Notes: generated by a model from the letters alone, not told the origin. Positions 16,675 to 25,698 are shown, counted from the first letter of the stretch. The stretch is DNA of 64,000 nt from CAVVDT01 sp963747005 (GCA_963747005.1 CAVVDT010000005.1:109732-173731); one strand, 5' to 3'. Numbers and translations are program-made.

Positions 16675-17838
16675 TCAGGTGTTCGCGAGGACCTGCCGGG
16701 CGATCACCAGGCGCTGCACGTCGCTGGCGCCTTCGTAAATGCGTAGCGCCCGGATCTCGCGATAAAGCTCTTCGACCTTGGAGCCCTTCTTCACGCCGAG
16801 GCCGCCGAAAAGCTGCACCGCGCGGTCGATGACATCCTGTGCCTTGTCGGTCGCAAAGCGCTTGGCCATGGCGGCCTCGCGGGTGACGCGGGGTGCACCC
16901 TGGTCCTTGGCCCAGGCGGCGCGATAGACGAGCAATGCCATTGCATCGATGCCGGTCGCCATGTCGGCGATTGCGGCCTGCACCAGTTGCAGGTCCGCTT
17001 CCACCCCGTCGAACATGCGGCGATGGGTAACGTGGGCAACCGCCTCATCCAGCGCCCGGCGGGCAAAACCGAGGGCGGCAGCGGCAACGGTTGAGCGAAA
17101 CACGTCCAGAGTCGCCATCGCCACCTTGAATCCTTCGCCCGGTGCCCCGAGAAGGGCCTCCGGACCGACGCGGCAACCGGCAAAGCGAAGCGTGGCAAGG
17201 GGATGCGGGGCGATCACCTCGATGCGCTCGACGACATCGAGACCCGTCGTTCCGGCATCGACGATGAAGGCGGAAAGGCCCCGCGCGCCCTCGCCTTCGC
17301 CACTGCGGGCGAACACCACCAGATGATCGGCAATGGTGCCGTTAGAAATCCATGTCTTCACACCATCGAGGATGAAGCCGTCGCCGTCGCGCCGCGCCGT
17401 CGAGGCGAGCGCCGCCACGTCGGAACCGGCATCGGGTTCGGAAAGGGCAAAGGCGGCAATCCTTTCACCCCGCGCCACGGGCGGCAGGTAGCGTGCCTTC
17501 TGGACATCGGTGCCGAACAGGCTGATGGCACCGGTGCCGAGGCCCTGCATGGCGAAGGCGAAGTCGGCGAGCCCGTCCCGGTAGGAAAGCGTTTCCCGCA
17601 TCAGGCAGAGGCTGCGCACGTCGAGCCGTTCCGACAGGCCTCCCCAGGTGGCAGGCACCACATGGCGCAGGAAACCGGCCCTGCCCAGCGCCTCGACCAG
17701 CGTCCGGCAGGAAAGGTCGACATCGGCGTGATCGCTGAGGCCCGATACCTCGGCATCGGCCCAGCGCGCGGCTTCGTCCGCCAACACGCGATGTCGGTCA
17801 TCGAAGAAGGGCCATGCGAGGAAACTGCGGTCCGCCAT
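16675..17838 (-). CDS. Acyl-CoA dehydrogenase of the aminobenzoyl-CoA cluster
   Basis: 387 residues, canonical length. FALSEPDAGSDVAAL is the flavin/substrate signature, and the catalytic Glu is in LRIYEGASDVQRL near the C-terminus, so ordinary alpha,beta-dehydrogenation of an acyl-CoA with transfer to ETF is expected. In the anthranilate hybrid pathway it would oxidise an alicyclic CoA thioester after ring reduction. The start ATG directly abuts the TAG of the upstream hydratase gene, and the ligase follows after 21 bp. Confidence 0.9.
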   Translation of the reverse strand: MADRSFLAWPFFDDRHRVLADEAARWADAEVSGLSDHADVDLSCRTLVEALGRAGFLRHVVPATWGGLSERLDVRSLCLMRETLSYRDGLADFAFAMQGLGTGAISLFGTDVQKARYLPPVARGERIAAFALSEPDAGSDVAALASTARRDGDGFILDGVKTWISNGTIADHLVVFARSGEGEGARGLSAFIVDAGTTGLDVVERIEVIAPHPLATLRFAGCRVGPEALLGAPGEGFKVAMATLDVFRSTVAAAALGFARRALDEAVAHVTHRRMFDGVEADLQLVQAAIADMATGIDAMALLVYRAAWAKDQGAPRVTREAAMAKRFATDKAQDVIDRAVQLFGGLGVKKGSKVEELYREIRALRIYEGASDVQRLVIARQVLANT

Positions 17839-18672
17839 CTAGTCTCCCTCGAAGACCGGCCTCTGCCTGGCGGCGAAGGCCTCGAAGGCGCGGCGGAAAT
17901 CCTTCGTCTGCATGCACGCCGCCTGGGCGAGGGCCTCGGCCTCGATGGCCTGATCGAGGCTCATCGCCCACTCCATGTGCAGCATGCGCTTGGTCATGGC
18001 GTTGCCGAAGGCGGGACCTGCAGCGAGCGACTTCGCCAACCCCAGCGATTCCGGCAGCAGCGCGTCGGCCGCGACGAGGCGGTTGAAGAAGCCCCAACGC
18101 TCGCCCTCCTCGGCGCGAAGTTCGCGGCCGGTGAACAGGAGCTCCGAGGCGCGGCCCTGCCCGATGAGCCGCGGCAGCATGGCGCAGGCCCCCATATCGC
18201 AACCGGCAAGACCGACGCGGTTGAACAGGAACGCGACCCTGGCCGACGGGGTGGCGAGGCGCATGTCGGCGGCAAGGGCGAGGATGGCGCCGGCGCCCGC
18301 TGCAATGCCATCGATGGCGGCGACGATCGGCTGCGGGCAGGCGCGCATCGCCTTCACCACATCGCCGGTCATGCGCGTGAACTGCAATAGCCCCTTCATG
18401 TCGCGTTCGAGCAAAGGGCCGATGATCTCGAAGACATCGCCGCCGGAACTGAAGTTGCCCCCCTCGCCCGAAATCACCACGGCGCCGATCGCGTCGTCGT
18501 GCTGGAGCGCCAGGAAGAGATCACGCAGTTCGGCGTAACTATCGAATGTGAGCGGGTTCTTGCGCTCTGGGCGATTGAGGCGGAAATGCGCTACCTCTCC
18601 ATCGACCTCGACGTCGAGATGGCGGGCCTTGTACATGCACAGAGGCAGGGTCACGGTATTGGCGAAGGTCAT
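17839..18672 (-). CDS. Enoyl-CoA hydratase/isomerase family protein
   Basis: 277 residues of the crotonase fold. Oxyanion-hole segments are GGNFSSGGDVFEI and AAIDGIAAGAGA; the trimer-forming C-terminal part (TKDFRRAFEAFAARQRPVFEGD) is complete. It would hydrate, or hydrolytically open, an alicyclic enoyl-CoA in the aminobenzoyl-CoA route. Its ATG overlaps the TGA of the MarR gene (4 bp), and its stop abuts the acyl-CoA dehydrogenase start. Confidence 0.88.
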   Translation of the reverse strand: MTFANTVTLPLCMYKARHLDVEVDGEVAHFRLNRPERKNPLTFDSYAELRDLFLALQHDDAIGAVVISGEGGNFSSGGDVFEIIGPLLERDMKGLLQFTRMTGDVVKAMRACPQPIVAAIDGIAAGAGAILALAADMRLATPSARVAFLFNRVGLAGCDMGACAMLPRLIGQGRASELLFTGRELRAEEGERWGFFNRLVAADALLPESLGLAKSLAAGPAFGNAMTKRMLHMEWAMSLDQAIEAEALAQAACMQTKDFRRAFEAFAARQRPVFEGD

Positions 18673-19187
18673 GGGCTTTCTCCGGCAGTTCCGGTGGCGG
18701 CGAGCACCGAACTCTTCAGGCGGGCAAGCAGCCGCATGAGGGCCTCGACCTCACCCGGATCGAGGCCGGCGAAGAGGTCCGCCACCCATTCGGCATGTTC
18801 GGCGGCCATGCGGGCGAAGGCTTCGCGACCGGCGGGGGTGAGGCTCACATAGCTCACGCGGCGATCGGCCGGATCGACCCGCTTGACGATGAGACCTTCG
18901 CGACGCAGGCGCTCGGCGAGGCTTGTCACATTACCGTTGGTCACCATCATGCGCCGGGACGTCTCGCCCAGGGTCAGGCCTTCGGGCGCGCGTTCGAGCT
19001 GGGCAAGGAAGTCGAAGCGCGGCAGGGTTACGGAAAAGCGCTCGGCAAGGCGCCGTCGGATAGTCGCCTCGACGAGATTGGAACAGGTGAGGAGCCTTAG
19101 CCACAGGCGCAAGTCCGCCTTGTGGGCATCGGGGCTCTCGGCCGCCTTGGTCTCGGCATCAAGCGGGATATGCAGATCGCCGTCCAT
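18669..19187 (-). CDS. MarR-family transcriptional regulator
   Basis: 172 residues with the MarR winged helix: LPRFDFLAQLERAPEGLTLGETS, then the recognition helix region MMVTNGNVTSLAERLRREG and the wing VKRVDPADRRVSYVSLTPAG. Start ATG at 19187; upstream codons in the same frame lie inside the dehydrogenase gene and are not used. It sits in the operon it probably controls. A 22-bp perfect palindrome in the divergent promoter region (19991-20012) is the likely operator, and an aryl-CoA intermediate the likely ligand, as for related MarR repressors of CoA-dependent aromatic pathways (inference). Confidence 0.88.
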   Translation of the reverse strand: MDGDLHIPLDAETKAAESPDAHKADLRLWLRLLTCSNLVEATIRRRLAERFSVTLPRFDFLAQLERAPEGLTLGETSRRMMVTNGNVTSLAERLRREGLIVKRVDPADRRVSYVSLTPAGREAFARMAAEHAEWVADLFAGLDPGEVEALMRLLARLKSSVLAATGTAGESP

Positions 19188-19192
19188 GCCTC

Positions 19193-19963
19193 TCACACTT
19201 CCCCGCCGGAAACGGAAATCGCCTGGCCGGTGATGGCAGCGCTCAAGGGATGGCACAGCCACACCACCGCCCCGGCGACCTCCTGCGGTGTCATCAAGCG
19301 GCCAAGCGGGCTCGTCTCGGCAAAGACCGTGACAACATCCTCCGTCGACCTGCCCGTCCTGGCGCCCACCTTTTCGGCCGAGCCCGACACCATCGCGGTG
19401 TCGGTGTAGCCGGGACATACGGCATTGACGGTGATGCCGGAACGCGCCACCTCGAGGGCCAGCGCCCGCGTCAAGCCCACGACGCCGTGCTTGGCCGCGC
19501 AATAGGCCGAGACATAGGCATAGCCCTTGAGGCCGGCGGTGGAGGCGATATTCACGATGCGGCCGGCATGGCGTTGCAGCATGCCCGTGAGGGCGTAGCG
19601 GCAACCCCAGAACGTGGCGGTGAGGTTGACCGCCAGGACAGCGTTCCACTGCTCGGTGGTCGTACGCGCCGTGAGACCCGTCTCCACCGCACCGGCATTG
19701 TTGACCACGATGTCGAAGTGACCGTTGACGCGCCCGGCCTCGGCAAAGACCGCCGCAAAGGCGGCCTCGTCGGTCACGTCGGCCAACAGGACCAAGCCGT
19801 TGCCAGCTTCGGCGGCCACTTTATCGAGACGCTCAGCATTGCGGCCGATGAGGCTGACGCGGGCGCCGCGGGCGGCCAGTGCCAGGGCGATCGCCCGGCC
19901 GATGCCGCTGCCCGCTCCCGTCACCAGCGCATGCCGGCCGGCAATCCCGTCGTCCTCGTTCAT
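19193..19963 (-). CDS. Short-chain dehydrogenase, probable 3-hydroxyacyl-CoA dehydrogenase
   Basis: 256 residues, classical SDR: cofactor loop GAGSGIG, NNAG, active Ser in IASTAG, and YCAAK. SGITVNAVCPGYTDTAM is the usual post-active-site block. It is the first gene of the minus-strand unit and would oxidise the hydroxyacyl-CoA formed by the adjacent hydratase. A GAGGAG ribosome site precedes the ATG at 19963. The substrate is inferred from context only. Confidence 0.9.
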   Translation of the reverse strand: MNEDDGIAGRHALVTGAGSGIGRAIALALAARGARVSLIGRNAERLDKVAAEAGNGLVLLADVTDEAAFAAVFAEAGRVNGHFDIVVNNAGAVETGLTARTTTEQWNAVLAVNLTATFWGCRYALTGMLQRHAGRIVNIASTAGLKGYAYVSAYCAAKHGVVGLTRALALEVARSGITVNAVCPGYTDTAMVSGSAEKVGARTGRSTEDVVTVFAETSPLGRLMTPQEVAGAVVWLCHPLSAAITGQAISVSGGEV

Positions 19964-19980
19964 GGCCGAAGCGACTCCTC

Positions 19981-20022
19981 TTGTCGGGATATTATTTTAG
20001 ACTTAAAATAATTTTCGTGCAA
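19981..20022. promoter_or_regulatory. Face-to-face promoters sharing a palindromic operator
   Basis: A perfect palindrome at 19991-20012 has arms ATTATTTTA and TAAAATAAT with a 4-bp centre. On the plus strand TTGTCG (19981-19986), 17 bp, TAAAAT (20004-20009) forms a promoter for the monooxygenase gene. On the minus strand TTGCAC (20022-20017), 17 bp, TAAAAT (19999-19994) forms one for the dehydrogenase operon. Both -10 boxes lie inside the palindrome, so one bound MarR dimer would shut off both transcripts. Confidence 0.7.
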
Positions 20023-20053
20023 GCGGTGACTCGAGCACCCATGGAGGCCCGAC

Positions 20054-22393
20054 ATGCGCATTTCGATCATCGGCGGCGGCCCGGCCGGGCTCTATTTCGC
20101 CATCCTGATGAAGAAGGCCCGGCCCCGGTCGGTCATCGACATCTATGAGCGCAACCGGGCCGACGACACGTTCGGCTTCGGGGTGGTGTTTTCCGACGAG
20201 ACCTTGGTCACGTTCGCGGAGCATGACGCCGAGAGCTACCAGGCAATCACCGATCACTTCGCCTATTGGGACGATATCGAGGTGCATCGCGGCACCAGCG
20301 TGCACCGCATTCCCGGCAACGGCTTTTGCGGCTGTTCGCGGCGCACCCTGTTGCTGTTGCTGCAGCGGCGTGCCGCCGGGCTCGGCGTCAATCTCCACTT
20401 CGAGACCCAGATCAGCGACCTTCGTTCGCTCGCCGGCAGCGACCTGATCGTGGCTGCCGACGGCATCAACAGCCAGGTGCGCGAAGCGTACGCCGCCCAT
20501 TTCAAGCCGACCATCGACCTGCGGCCGAACCGCTTTGCGTGGATGGGCTCGACCCGCCCGCTCGATGCCTTTTCCTTCTTTTTCAAGGAGACCCAATGGG
20601 GCCCCTTCATCGCCCATGCCTACCAGTACGAGCCCGGCGCCTCGACGTGGATCTTCGAGTGCCAGGCGGAGACATTTGCAAGGGCGGGGCTCGGCGAGCT
20701 GGACGAACAATGCTCGGCCGGGCGCATGGGCGAGTTGTTCGCCAGTGCCCTCGACGGGCACCCGCTGATCATCAACCGCTCCTTCTGGCGGCAGTTCCCG
20801 ATGATCCGTAACGAGCGCTGGGTGAAGGACAATATCGTGCTGCTGGGCGACGCCAAGTCGACGGCGCATTTCTCCATCGGTTCGGGCACCAAGCTCGCCA
20901 TGGAGGACGCCATCGCCCTCTATCAGGCGTTTGCCGGCGGCAACGATGCAGATTCCGCCCTGAGGCACTACGAGGACGAGCGCCGCGAGGAAGTGGAACG
21001 CACCCAGCATGCCGCAGATGTCTCGCTGGTGTGGTTCGAGCATGTGGACCGCTTTCGCCACATGCATCCGGTGCGGTTCGCCTTCGGGCTGATGACCCGC
21101 TCCAAGGCCATCACCTGGGACAATCTCACCCTTCGGGCACCCGGCTTCATGACCGAAATGCAGGCCATGGTCGAAGACGATCAGCGCAAGCGGCAACTGC
21201 CGGTACGGACGGGTGTGCCGCCCCTGTTCCAATCTTTCCGTTTGCGTCAACTGGAAATTCAGAACCGCGCGGTCGTTTCGCCCATGTGCATGTATTCGGC
21301 GAAGGACGGCATGCCCAATGACTGGCACCTCATGCATTACGGCGCCCGCGCGGTCGGCGGGGCCGGTCTTTTGTTCACGGAAATGACCGACGTGACGGCC
21401 GAGGGGCGCATCTCGCCCGGCTGTGCCGGCATCTACAACGACCGACAGGGCACTGCGTGGAAGCGCATCGTCGACTTCGTCCATGCCCATTCGGCAGCAA
21501 AATTCTGCCTGCAACTGGGCCATGCCGGCCGCAAGGGGGCAACGAGGCTGATGTGGGAGGGCGCCGACCGGCCGCTCGATGAGGGCGCGTGGCCCATCGT
21601 CTCGGCCTCACCACTTCCCTATTACCCCGACAGCCAGGTGCCCGCCGAACTGAGCGAAGCCGGCATGGTGGCGATCATCGCCGCCTACGAGGCGGCCGCC
21701 CGACGCGGTGTTGAAGCCGGCTTCGACATGCTCGAACTGCATGCCGCCCACGGCTATCTGCTGGCCAGCTTCCTGTCGCCGCTCACCAATATCCGTCGCG
21801 ATGGCTATGGCGGCAGCCTCGAAAACCGCCTGCGCTTCCCGATAGAAGTGTTTACGCGCATCCGCGCCATCTGGCCGGCGGAGCGCCCCATGTCGGTCAG
21901 GCTCTCGGCCACCGACTGGAAGGCGGGCGGCAACACGGATGAAGAATCGGTTGCCATCGCGAAGGCTTTCGGAGACGCTGGCGCCGACCTCATCGACGTT
22001 TCCACCGGCCAGACGGTCCATGACGCCGAACCGGTCTTCGGACGCATGTTCCAGACCCCGTTCGCCGACCGCATCCGCAACGAGACGGGCCTTGCCACCA
22101 TGTGCGTCGGCAACATCACGTCGGCCGATCAGGCCAACACCATCCTGGCAGCGGGCCGCGCCGATCTCGTCGCCTTCGCCCGGCCGCATCTGGCCGATCC
22201 CTCGTTCGCGCTCGATGCCGCGGCCCGCTACGGCTTTGCCGGCATCGACTGCCCGCCGCAATATCTGGCGGGCAGGGACCAGTTGCTGCGCACGTGGGCG
22301 CGCGAACGCGAGGATCTGATGGCGTTGCGGCGCAAGGCGCGCGCCCGGCCGCGCCTCGGCAAGGGAACAGCGGCAGCCATCGCTCAGCCCTGA
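20054..22393 (+). CDS. 2-aminobenzoyl-CoA monooxygenase/reductase-type fusion
   Basis: 779 residues in two parts. Residues 1-390 are a class A FAD monooxygenase (GGGPAGLYFA; DLIVAADGIN; IVLLGDAKSTAHFSIGSG). Residues about 395-779 are an Old-Yellow-Enzyme-type NADH:flavin oxidoreductase (RNRAVVSPMCMYSA; LQLGHAGRKG; ELHAAHGYLLASFLSPLTN). This fusion is known from the hybrid pathway of Azoarcus evansii, where one protein hydroxylates and reduces the ring of 2-aminobenzoyl-CoA. The divergent ligase and beta-oxidation-type genes support that role. A GGAGG ribosome site precedes the ATG. It overlaps the convergent flavin reductase gene by 10 bp. Confidence 0.9.
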   Translation: MRISIIGGGPAGLYFAILMKKARPRSVIDIYERNRADDTFGFGVVFSDETLVTFAEHDAESYQAITDHFAYWDDIEVHRGTSVHRIPGNGFCGCSRRTLLLLLQRRAAGLGVNLHFETQISDLRSLAGSDLIVAADGINSQVREAYAAHFKPTIDLRPNRFAWMGSTRPLDAFSFFFKETQWGPFIAHAYQYEPGASTWIFECQAETFARAGLGELDEQCSAGRMGELFASALDGHPLIINRSFWRQFPMIRNERWVKDNIVLLGDAKSTAHFSIGSGTKLAMEDAIALYQAFAGGNDADSALRHYEDERREEVERTQHAADVSLVWFEHVDRFRHMHPVRFAFGLMTRSKAITWDNLTLRAPGFMTEMQAMVEDDQRKRQLPVRTGVPPLFQSFRLRQLEIQNRAVVSPMCMYSAKDGMPNDWHLMHYGARAVGGAGLLFTEMTDVTAEGRISPGCAGIYNDRQGTAWKRIVDFVHAHSAAKFCLQLGHAGRKGATRLMWEGADRPLDEGAWPIVSASPLPYYPDSQVPAELSEAGMVAIIAAYEAAARRGVEAGFDMLELHAAHGYLLASFLSPLTNIRRDGYGGSLENRLRFPIEVFTRIRAIWPAERPMSVRLSATDWKAGGNTDEESVAIAKAFGDAGADLIDVSTGQTVHDAEPVFGRMFQTPFADRIRNETGLATMCVGNITSADQANTILAAGRADLVAFARPHLADPSFALDAAARYGFAGIDCPPQYLAGRDQLLRTWAREREDLMALRRKARARPRLGKGTAAAIAQP

Positions 22394-22863
22394 GGGACGA
22401 TGCCGGAATACTTGCCGCGATGAAAAACCAGCGGCCTGCCTTCAGGATCGTGCTCGGCGTGGATCACCTCGCCCACGAAGATCACGTGATCGCCGCCCAC
22501 ATAGGTATGGGCAGTGCGGCATTCGAGCACCGCGAGGGCGCCCGAGAGCACCGGGCAGCCATTCTGTCCGGTCGTGTAGTCGACGTCGGCCCACTTGTCG
22601 CCGAGTGCCTTGGCGAAGCGGTTGGACAACTCCTCCTGGCCTTCGCGCAGCACGTTGACCGCAAACAGGTCGGTGGAAAGATAGGCTTTCAGGCTGTAGG
22701 CGTGGCGCCCGAGGCTCCACAGGATCAACGGTGGGTCGAGCGAGACGGAATTGAACGAACTCACCGTGTTGCCCACCGGTTCGCCACGCGGGCCGATGGC
22801 GGTAATTACCGTCACGCCGGTGGGAAACGCCCCCAGGCAGTTGCGGAATTCCCGCTGCTCCAT
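22384..22863 (-). CDS. Flavin reductase (HpaC-like) domain protein
   Basis: 159 residues from the ATG at 22863, which has an AGGAG ribosome site (a GTG at 22881 is the alternative). Blocks typical of NAD(P)H:flavin reductases are FRNCLGAFPTGVTVITA, NTVSSFNSVSLDPPLILWSL and GDHVIFVGEVI. It would supply reduced flavin to a monooxygenase. Its position at the end of the aminobenzoyl-CoA region suggests a link, but the fused monooxygenase should not need one, so it may serve another flavoprotein. Confidence 0.87.
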   Translation of the reverse strand: MEQREFRNCLGAFPTGVTVITAIGPRGEPVGNTVSSFNSVSLDPPLILWSLGRHAYSLKAYLSTDLFAVNVLREGQEELSNRFAKALGDKWADVDYTTGQNGCPVLSGALAVLECRTAHTYVGGDHVIFVGEVIHAEHDPEGRPLVFHRGKYSGIVPQG

Positions 22864-22964
22864 CACGTTCGCTCCTGTCACCGTTTCGACCTGATCGCCA
22901 GCCTAAGGCCAGTGTCTGCCCAAGTTTTCACTTTTCCGCCACCGCCATGCAATAATTCACCGAA

Positions 22965-22998
22965 CCAATATTTACCAATTTTGCCCAATAAAACCAAT
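22965..22998 (+). repeat. Four phased CCAAT direct repeats
   Basis: CCAAT occurs at 22965, 22975, 22985 and 22994, spaced 10, 10 and 9 bp, in a locally AT-rich tract. A possible -35 hexamer TTGCTA (23001) follows. The units fall on one face of the helix and may be an array of activator half-sites for the gene at 23067. Confidence 0.45.
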
Positions 22999-23066
22999 TC
23001 TTGCTAATCCCGGCCGCATGGCCTAGCCTTTGCGTAGATGCCCTCATGGCAAGGGAAACCGTTCGC

Positions 23067-25442
23067 ATGCTTGATACGCCACGGCAAGCAGGGCTGATGG
23101 CCGGCGCGCCTCGACCGAGCCTGATTCTGAGACCAGGTATCCGTACTCTGCCGGCAAATGTCGAGCGCTACCTGGTCAAGGGCGGCGGCATCGTGGTGGT
23201 GCCGGTCGAGGCCGGGGATCGGCTGGAGGTCATCGACAAGGAGGGCCTGCAGCCCTGCGAACTGGTCGCCGCGGGCACAGATGGCCGCGTCGACACGGTA
23301 TCAATTCTGGGCGCACCGGCCGACAAGCCGGCAAGCGGTCTCAGGGCGGCGCTGGCCGCGGGCGAAGAATCGGCAATGATCGCCCGCCGTGCCCTTGAGC
23401 GGCGCGGCATCGATGTCTCGCGGGCGATGGCCGTCGCCCTGTTCGGGCCGGGATCGCGGGCCGGCAGCAAGGCTAGCCTTGCGGTCATGCGCCCGGGTCT
23501 TCTCATCGTCGCGGCGCCCGGCGGCGTGATGGACGCCGAAGCGCAGGATACCGCCACGCCCATCGAGCTCTTCATCACCCGGACCCGGTCGCGCGGCACA
23601 AACGAGGCCCTGCTGCCCGAGCCCCTGGCCGATCCGTTGCAGGATTTCCGCGTCGGGGCGCGTACCGCTATCGCCTATAAGGTGAAGGCCGGCGATTACA
23701 TTCAGGTGATCGATGTCCAGGGGCGGCAATGTTCGGATTTCCAGTGCTTTTCCGTCCGCAAGCTGGACAAGGGCAAGGACCTTGCACTGGATTCCACGGT
23801 AACGCGCAGCCTCATCGCCATGAGCTATCCCGTACCCGGCCTGCCCTCGAAGGCCTTCGACCGGGAGATGGAGCCGCTGATCGAGGTGATCCGCGATACC
23901 TGCGGGCGGCACGATGCCTTCGCCACCGCCTGCAACCCGCGCTACTACGACGACATGGGCTATCCCGGCCATATCAACTGCAGCGAAAACTTCAACGAAG
24001 TGCTGGCTCCCTTCGGCGTTACGCCGCGCCCCGGCTGGGAGGCGATCAATTATTTCTACAACACCAACATCGACGCCAATAACCAGCTCTATCTCGACGA
24101 GCCGTGGTCGCGGCCGGGCGATTACGTGCTGATGCGGGCGCTGACCGATATGGTGTGCGTGACATCGGCGTGCCCGTGCGACATCGATGCGGCCAACGGC
24201 TGGGAGCCGACCGACATCCATGTGCGCACCTATTCCGGCAAACAGACCTTCTCCAGAGCAGTGGCTTACCGAATGACCCCAGACGCCGATCCCGAACTCA
24301 CCCGTCAGACCGCCTTCCACGGGCGCTTTGAGGCACTCACCCGCAATTTCACCGAATATCGCGGCTTCTGGCTGCCGACCCACTTCAACAACGAAGGTCC
24401 CATCGAGGAATACTGGGCCTGCCGCGAGCGCGCCGCGGTGATGGACCTCTCGCCCTTAAGGAAGTTCGAGGTGACGGGGCCGGATGCGGAGAACCTGCTG
24501 CAATACTGCATGACCCGCAACATCCGCAAACTGTCACCGGGCGAGGTTGTCTATACAGCGATGTGCTACGAACACGGCGGCATGATCGACGACGGCACCG
24601 TGTTCCGCCTCGCCCAGGACAATTTCCGCTGGATCGGCGGCGATGACTATTCCGGCATCTGGCTCAGGGAGCAGGCGGAAAAGCTCGGCCTGAAAGCCTG
24701 GGTGCGCTCCTCGACCGACCAGCTGCACAACATCGCGGTGCAGGGACCGAAGTCACGCGACATCCTGAAAGAGGTGGTCTGGACGCCCCCCGCCCGCACC
24801 GCGATCGATGAACTCAAGTGGTTCCACCTGACCGTGGGGCGTCTCGGCGGCTTTGAGGGGGCACCCGTCGTCGTGTCGCGCACCGGCTATACCGGCGAAC
24901 TGGGCTACGAGATCTTCTGTCATCCAAGGGACGCCGAAGCGGTGTTCGATGCCGTCTGGGCGGCGGGCGAGCCGCACGGGCTGGCGCCACTGGGCCTCTC
25001 GGCGCTCGATATGCTGCGCATCGAGGCGGGCCTGATCTTTTACGGCTACGAGTTCGATGACCAGACCGACCCGTTCGAGGCCGGCATCGGCTTCACCTGC
25101 CCGCTGAAGTCCAAGGATGAACCCTTCATCGGCCGCGAAGCGCTGATCGAACGCAAGGCCCATCCCCGCTACAAGCTGGTCGGTCTCGACATCGAGGGCA
25201 ACGATGGTGTTGGCCATGGCGACTGCGTGCATGTGGGCCGTGCCCAGGTGGGCATCGTCACCTCGAGCACCCGCTCGCCCCTCCTGAAGAAAAACATCGC
25301 CCTTGCCCGCATGGACGTCACCCACGCCGAACCGGGCATGGAAGTGGAAGTGGGCAAGCTCGACGGCCACCAGAAGCGCTTGCCGGCGCGCATCGTCACC
25401 TTCCCCCACTACGACCCGACCAAGTCGCGCGTCAGGACCTGA
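23067..25442 (+). CDS. DUF1989 (urea-carboxylase-associated) - GcvT aminomethyltransferase fusion
   Basis: 791 residues. The N-terminal 370 or so carry the DUF1989 pattern, apparently twice: AGDRLEVIDKEGLQPCELV and AGDYIQVIDVQGRQCSDFQ, followed by the TACNPRYYDDMGYPGH and CPCDIDAANGWEPTDI metal-type blocks. The rest is a GcvT-like folate-binding aminomethyltransferase (ERAAVMDLSPLRKFEVTGPD; SRTGYTGELGYEIF; LDMLRIEAGL). Such proteins probably move a one-carbon group from an amine or related compound to tetrahydrofolate; the substrate is unknown. The ATG at 23067 follows AAGGGA; an ATG at 23046 is the alternative. Confidence 0.85.
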   Translation: MLDTPRQAGLMAGAPRPSLILRPGIRTLPANVERYLVKGGGIVVVPVEAGDRLEVIDKEGLQPCELVAAGTDGRVDTVSILGAPADKPASGLRAALAAGEESAMIARRALERRGIDVSRAMAVALFGPGSRAGSKASLAVMRPGLLIVAAPGGVMDAEAQDTATPIELFITRTRSRGTNEALLPEPLADPLQDFRVGARTAIAYKVKAGDYIQVIDVQGRQCSDFQCFSVRKLDKGKDLALDSTVTRSLIAMSYPVPGLPSKAFDREMEPLIEVIRDTCGRHDAFATACNPRYYDDMGYPGHINCSENFNEVLAPFGVTPRPGWEAINYFYNTNIDANNQLYLDEPWSRPGDYVLMRALTDMVCVTSACPCDIDAANGWEPTDIHVRTYSGKQTFSRAVAYRMTPDADPELTRQTAFHGRFEALTRNFTEYRGFWLPTHFNNEGPIEEYWACRERAAVMDLSPLRKFEVTGPDAENLLQYCMTRNIRKLSPGEVVYTAMCYEHGGMIDDGTVFRLAQDNFRWIGGDDYSGIWLREQAEKLGLKAWVRSSTDQLHNIAVQGPKSRDILKEVVWTPPARTAIDELKWFHLTVGRLGGFEGAPVVVSRTGYTGELGYEIFCHPRDAEAVFDAVWAAGEPHGLAPLGLSALDMLRIEAGLIFYGYEFDDQTDPFEAGIGFTCPLKSKDEPFIGREALIERKAHPRYKLVGLDIEGNDGVGHGDCVHVGRAQVGIVTSSTRSPLLKKNIALARMDVTHAEPGMEVEVGKLDGHQKRLPARIVTFPHYDPTKSRVRT

Positions 25443-25554
25443 AGGCGGTAACCTCCTTATCAAGGCACGATTTCTCCGGCGTCCACGGCTTCTTAACCCG
25501 CAAGGTCCAGCATGGTGTCCGAGCCCGCATCCGCTTCAAGCCGGAGGATCAGCC

Positions 25555-25698
25555 ATGTTCACCAAGCCCGTCCGCATCATGCTCGTTGCCACGGCCATCA
25601 TGTTCGCCCTCGCCTACTGGAACGTCAACGACAAGCCCGGTCAAACAGTGCAGGTGCCCGATCTGGGGCTCGTCGCCAAGGACATCGCGCCGCAATAG
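25555..25698 (+). CDS. Small single-span membrane protein
   Basis: 47 residues: a short basic N-terminus (MFTKPVR), one hydrophobic helix (about 8-22) and a polar tail ending VPDLGLVAKDIAPQ. A good CCGGAGG ribosome site precedes the ATG. No family recognised. It may be an inner-membrane peptide, or a signal-anchored peptide with a periplasmic tail. Confidence 0.6.
   Translation: MFTKPVRIMLVATAIMFALAYWNVNDKPGQTVQVPDLGLVAKDIAPQ

Noticed and set aside
20003..21523. Minus-strand open frame of about 506 codons
   Set aside because: Antisense to the monooxygenase/reductase, which has clear flavin motifs; the shadow has none.
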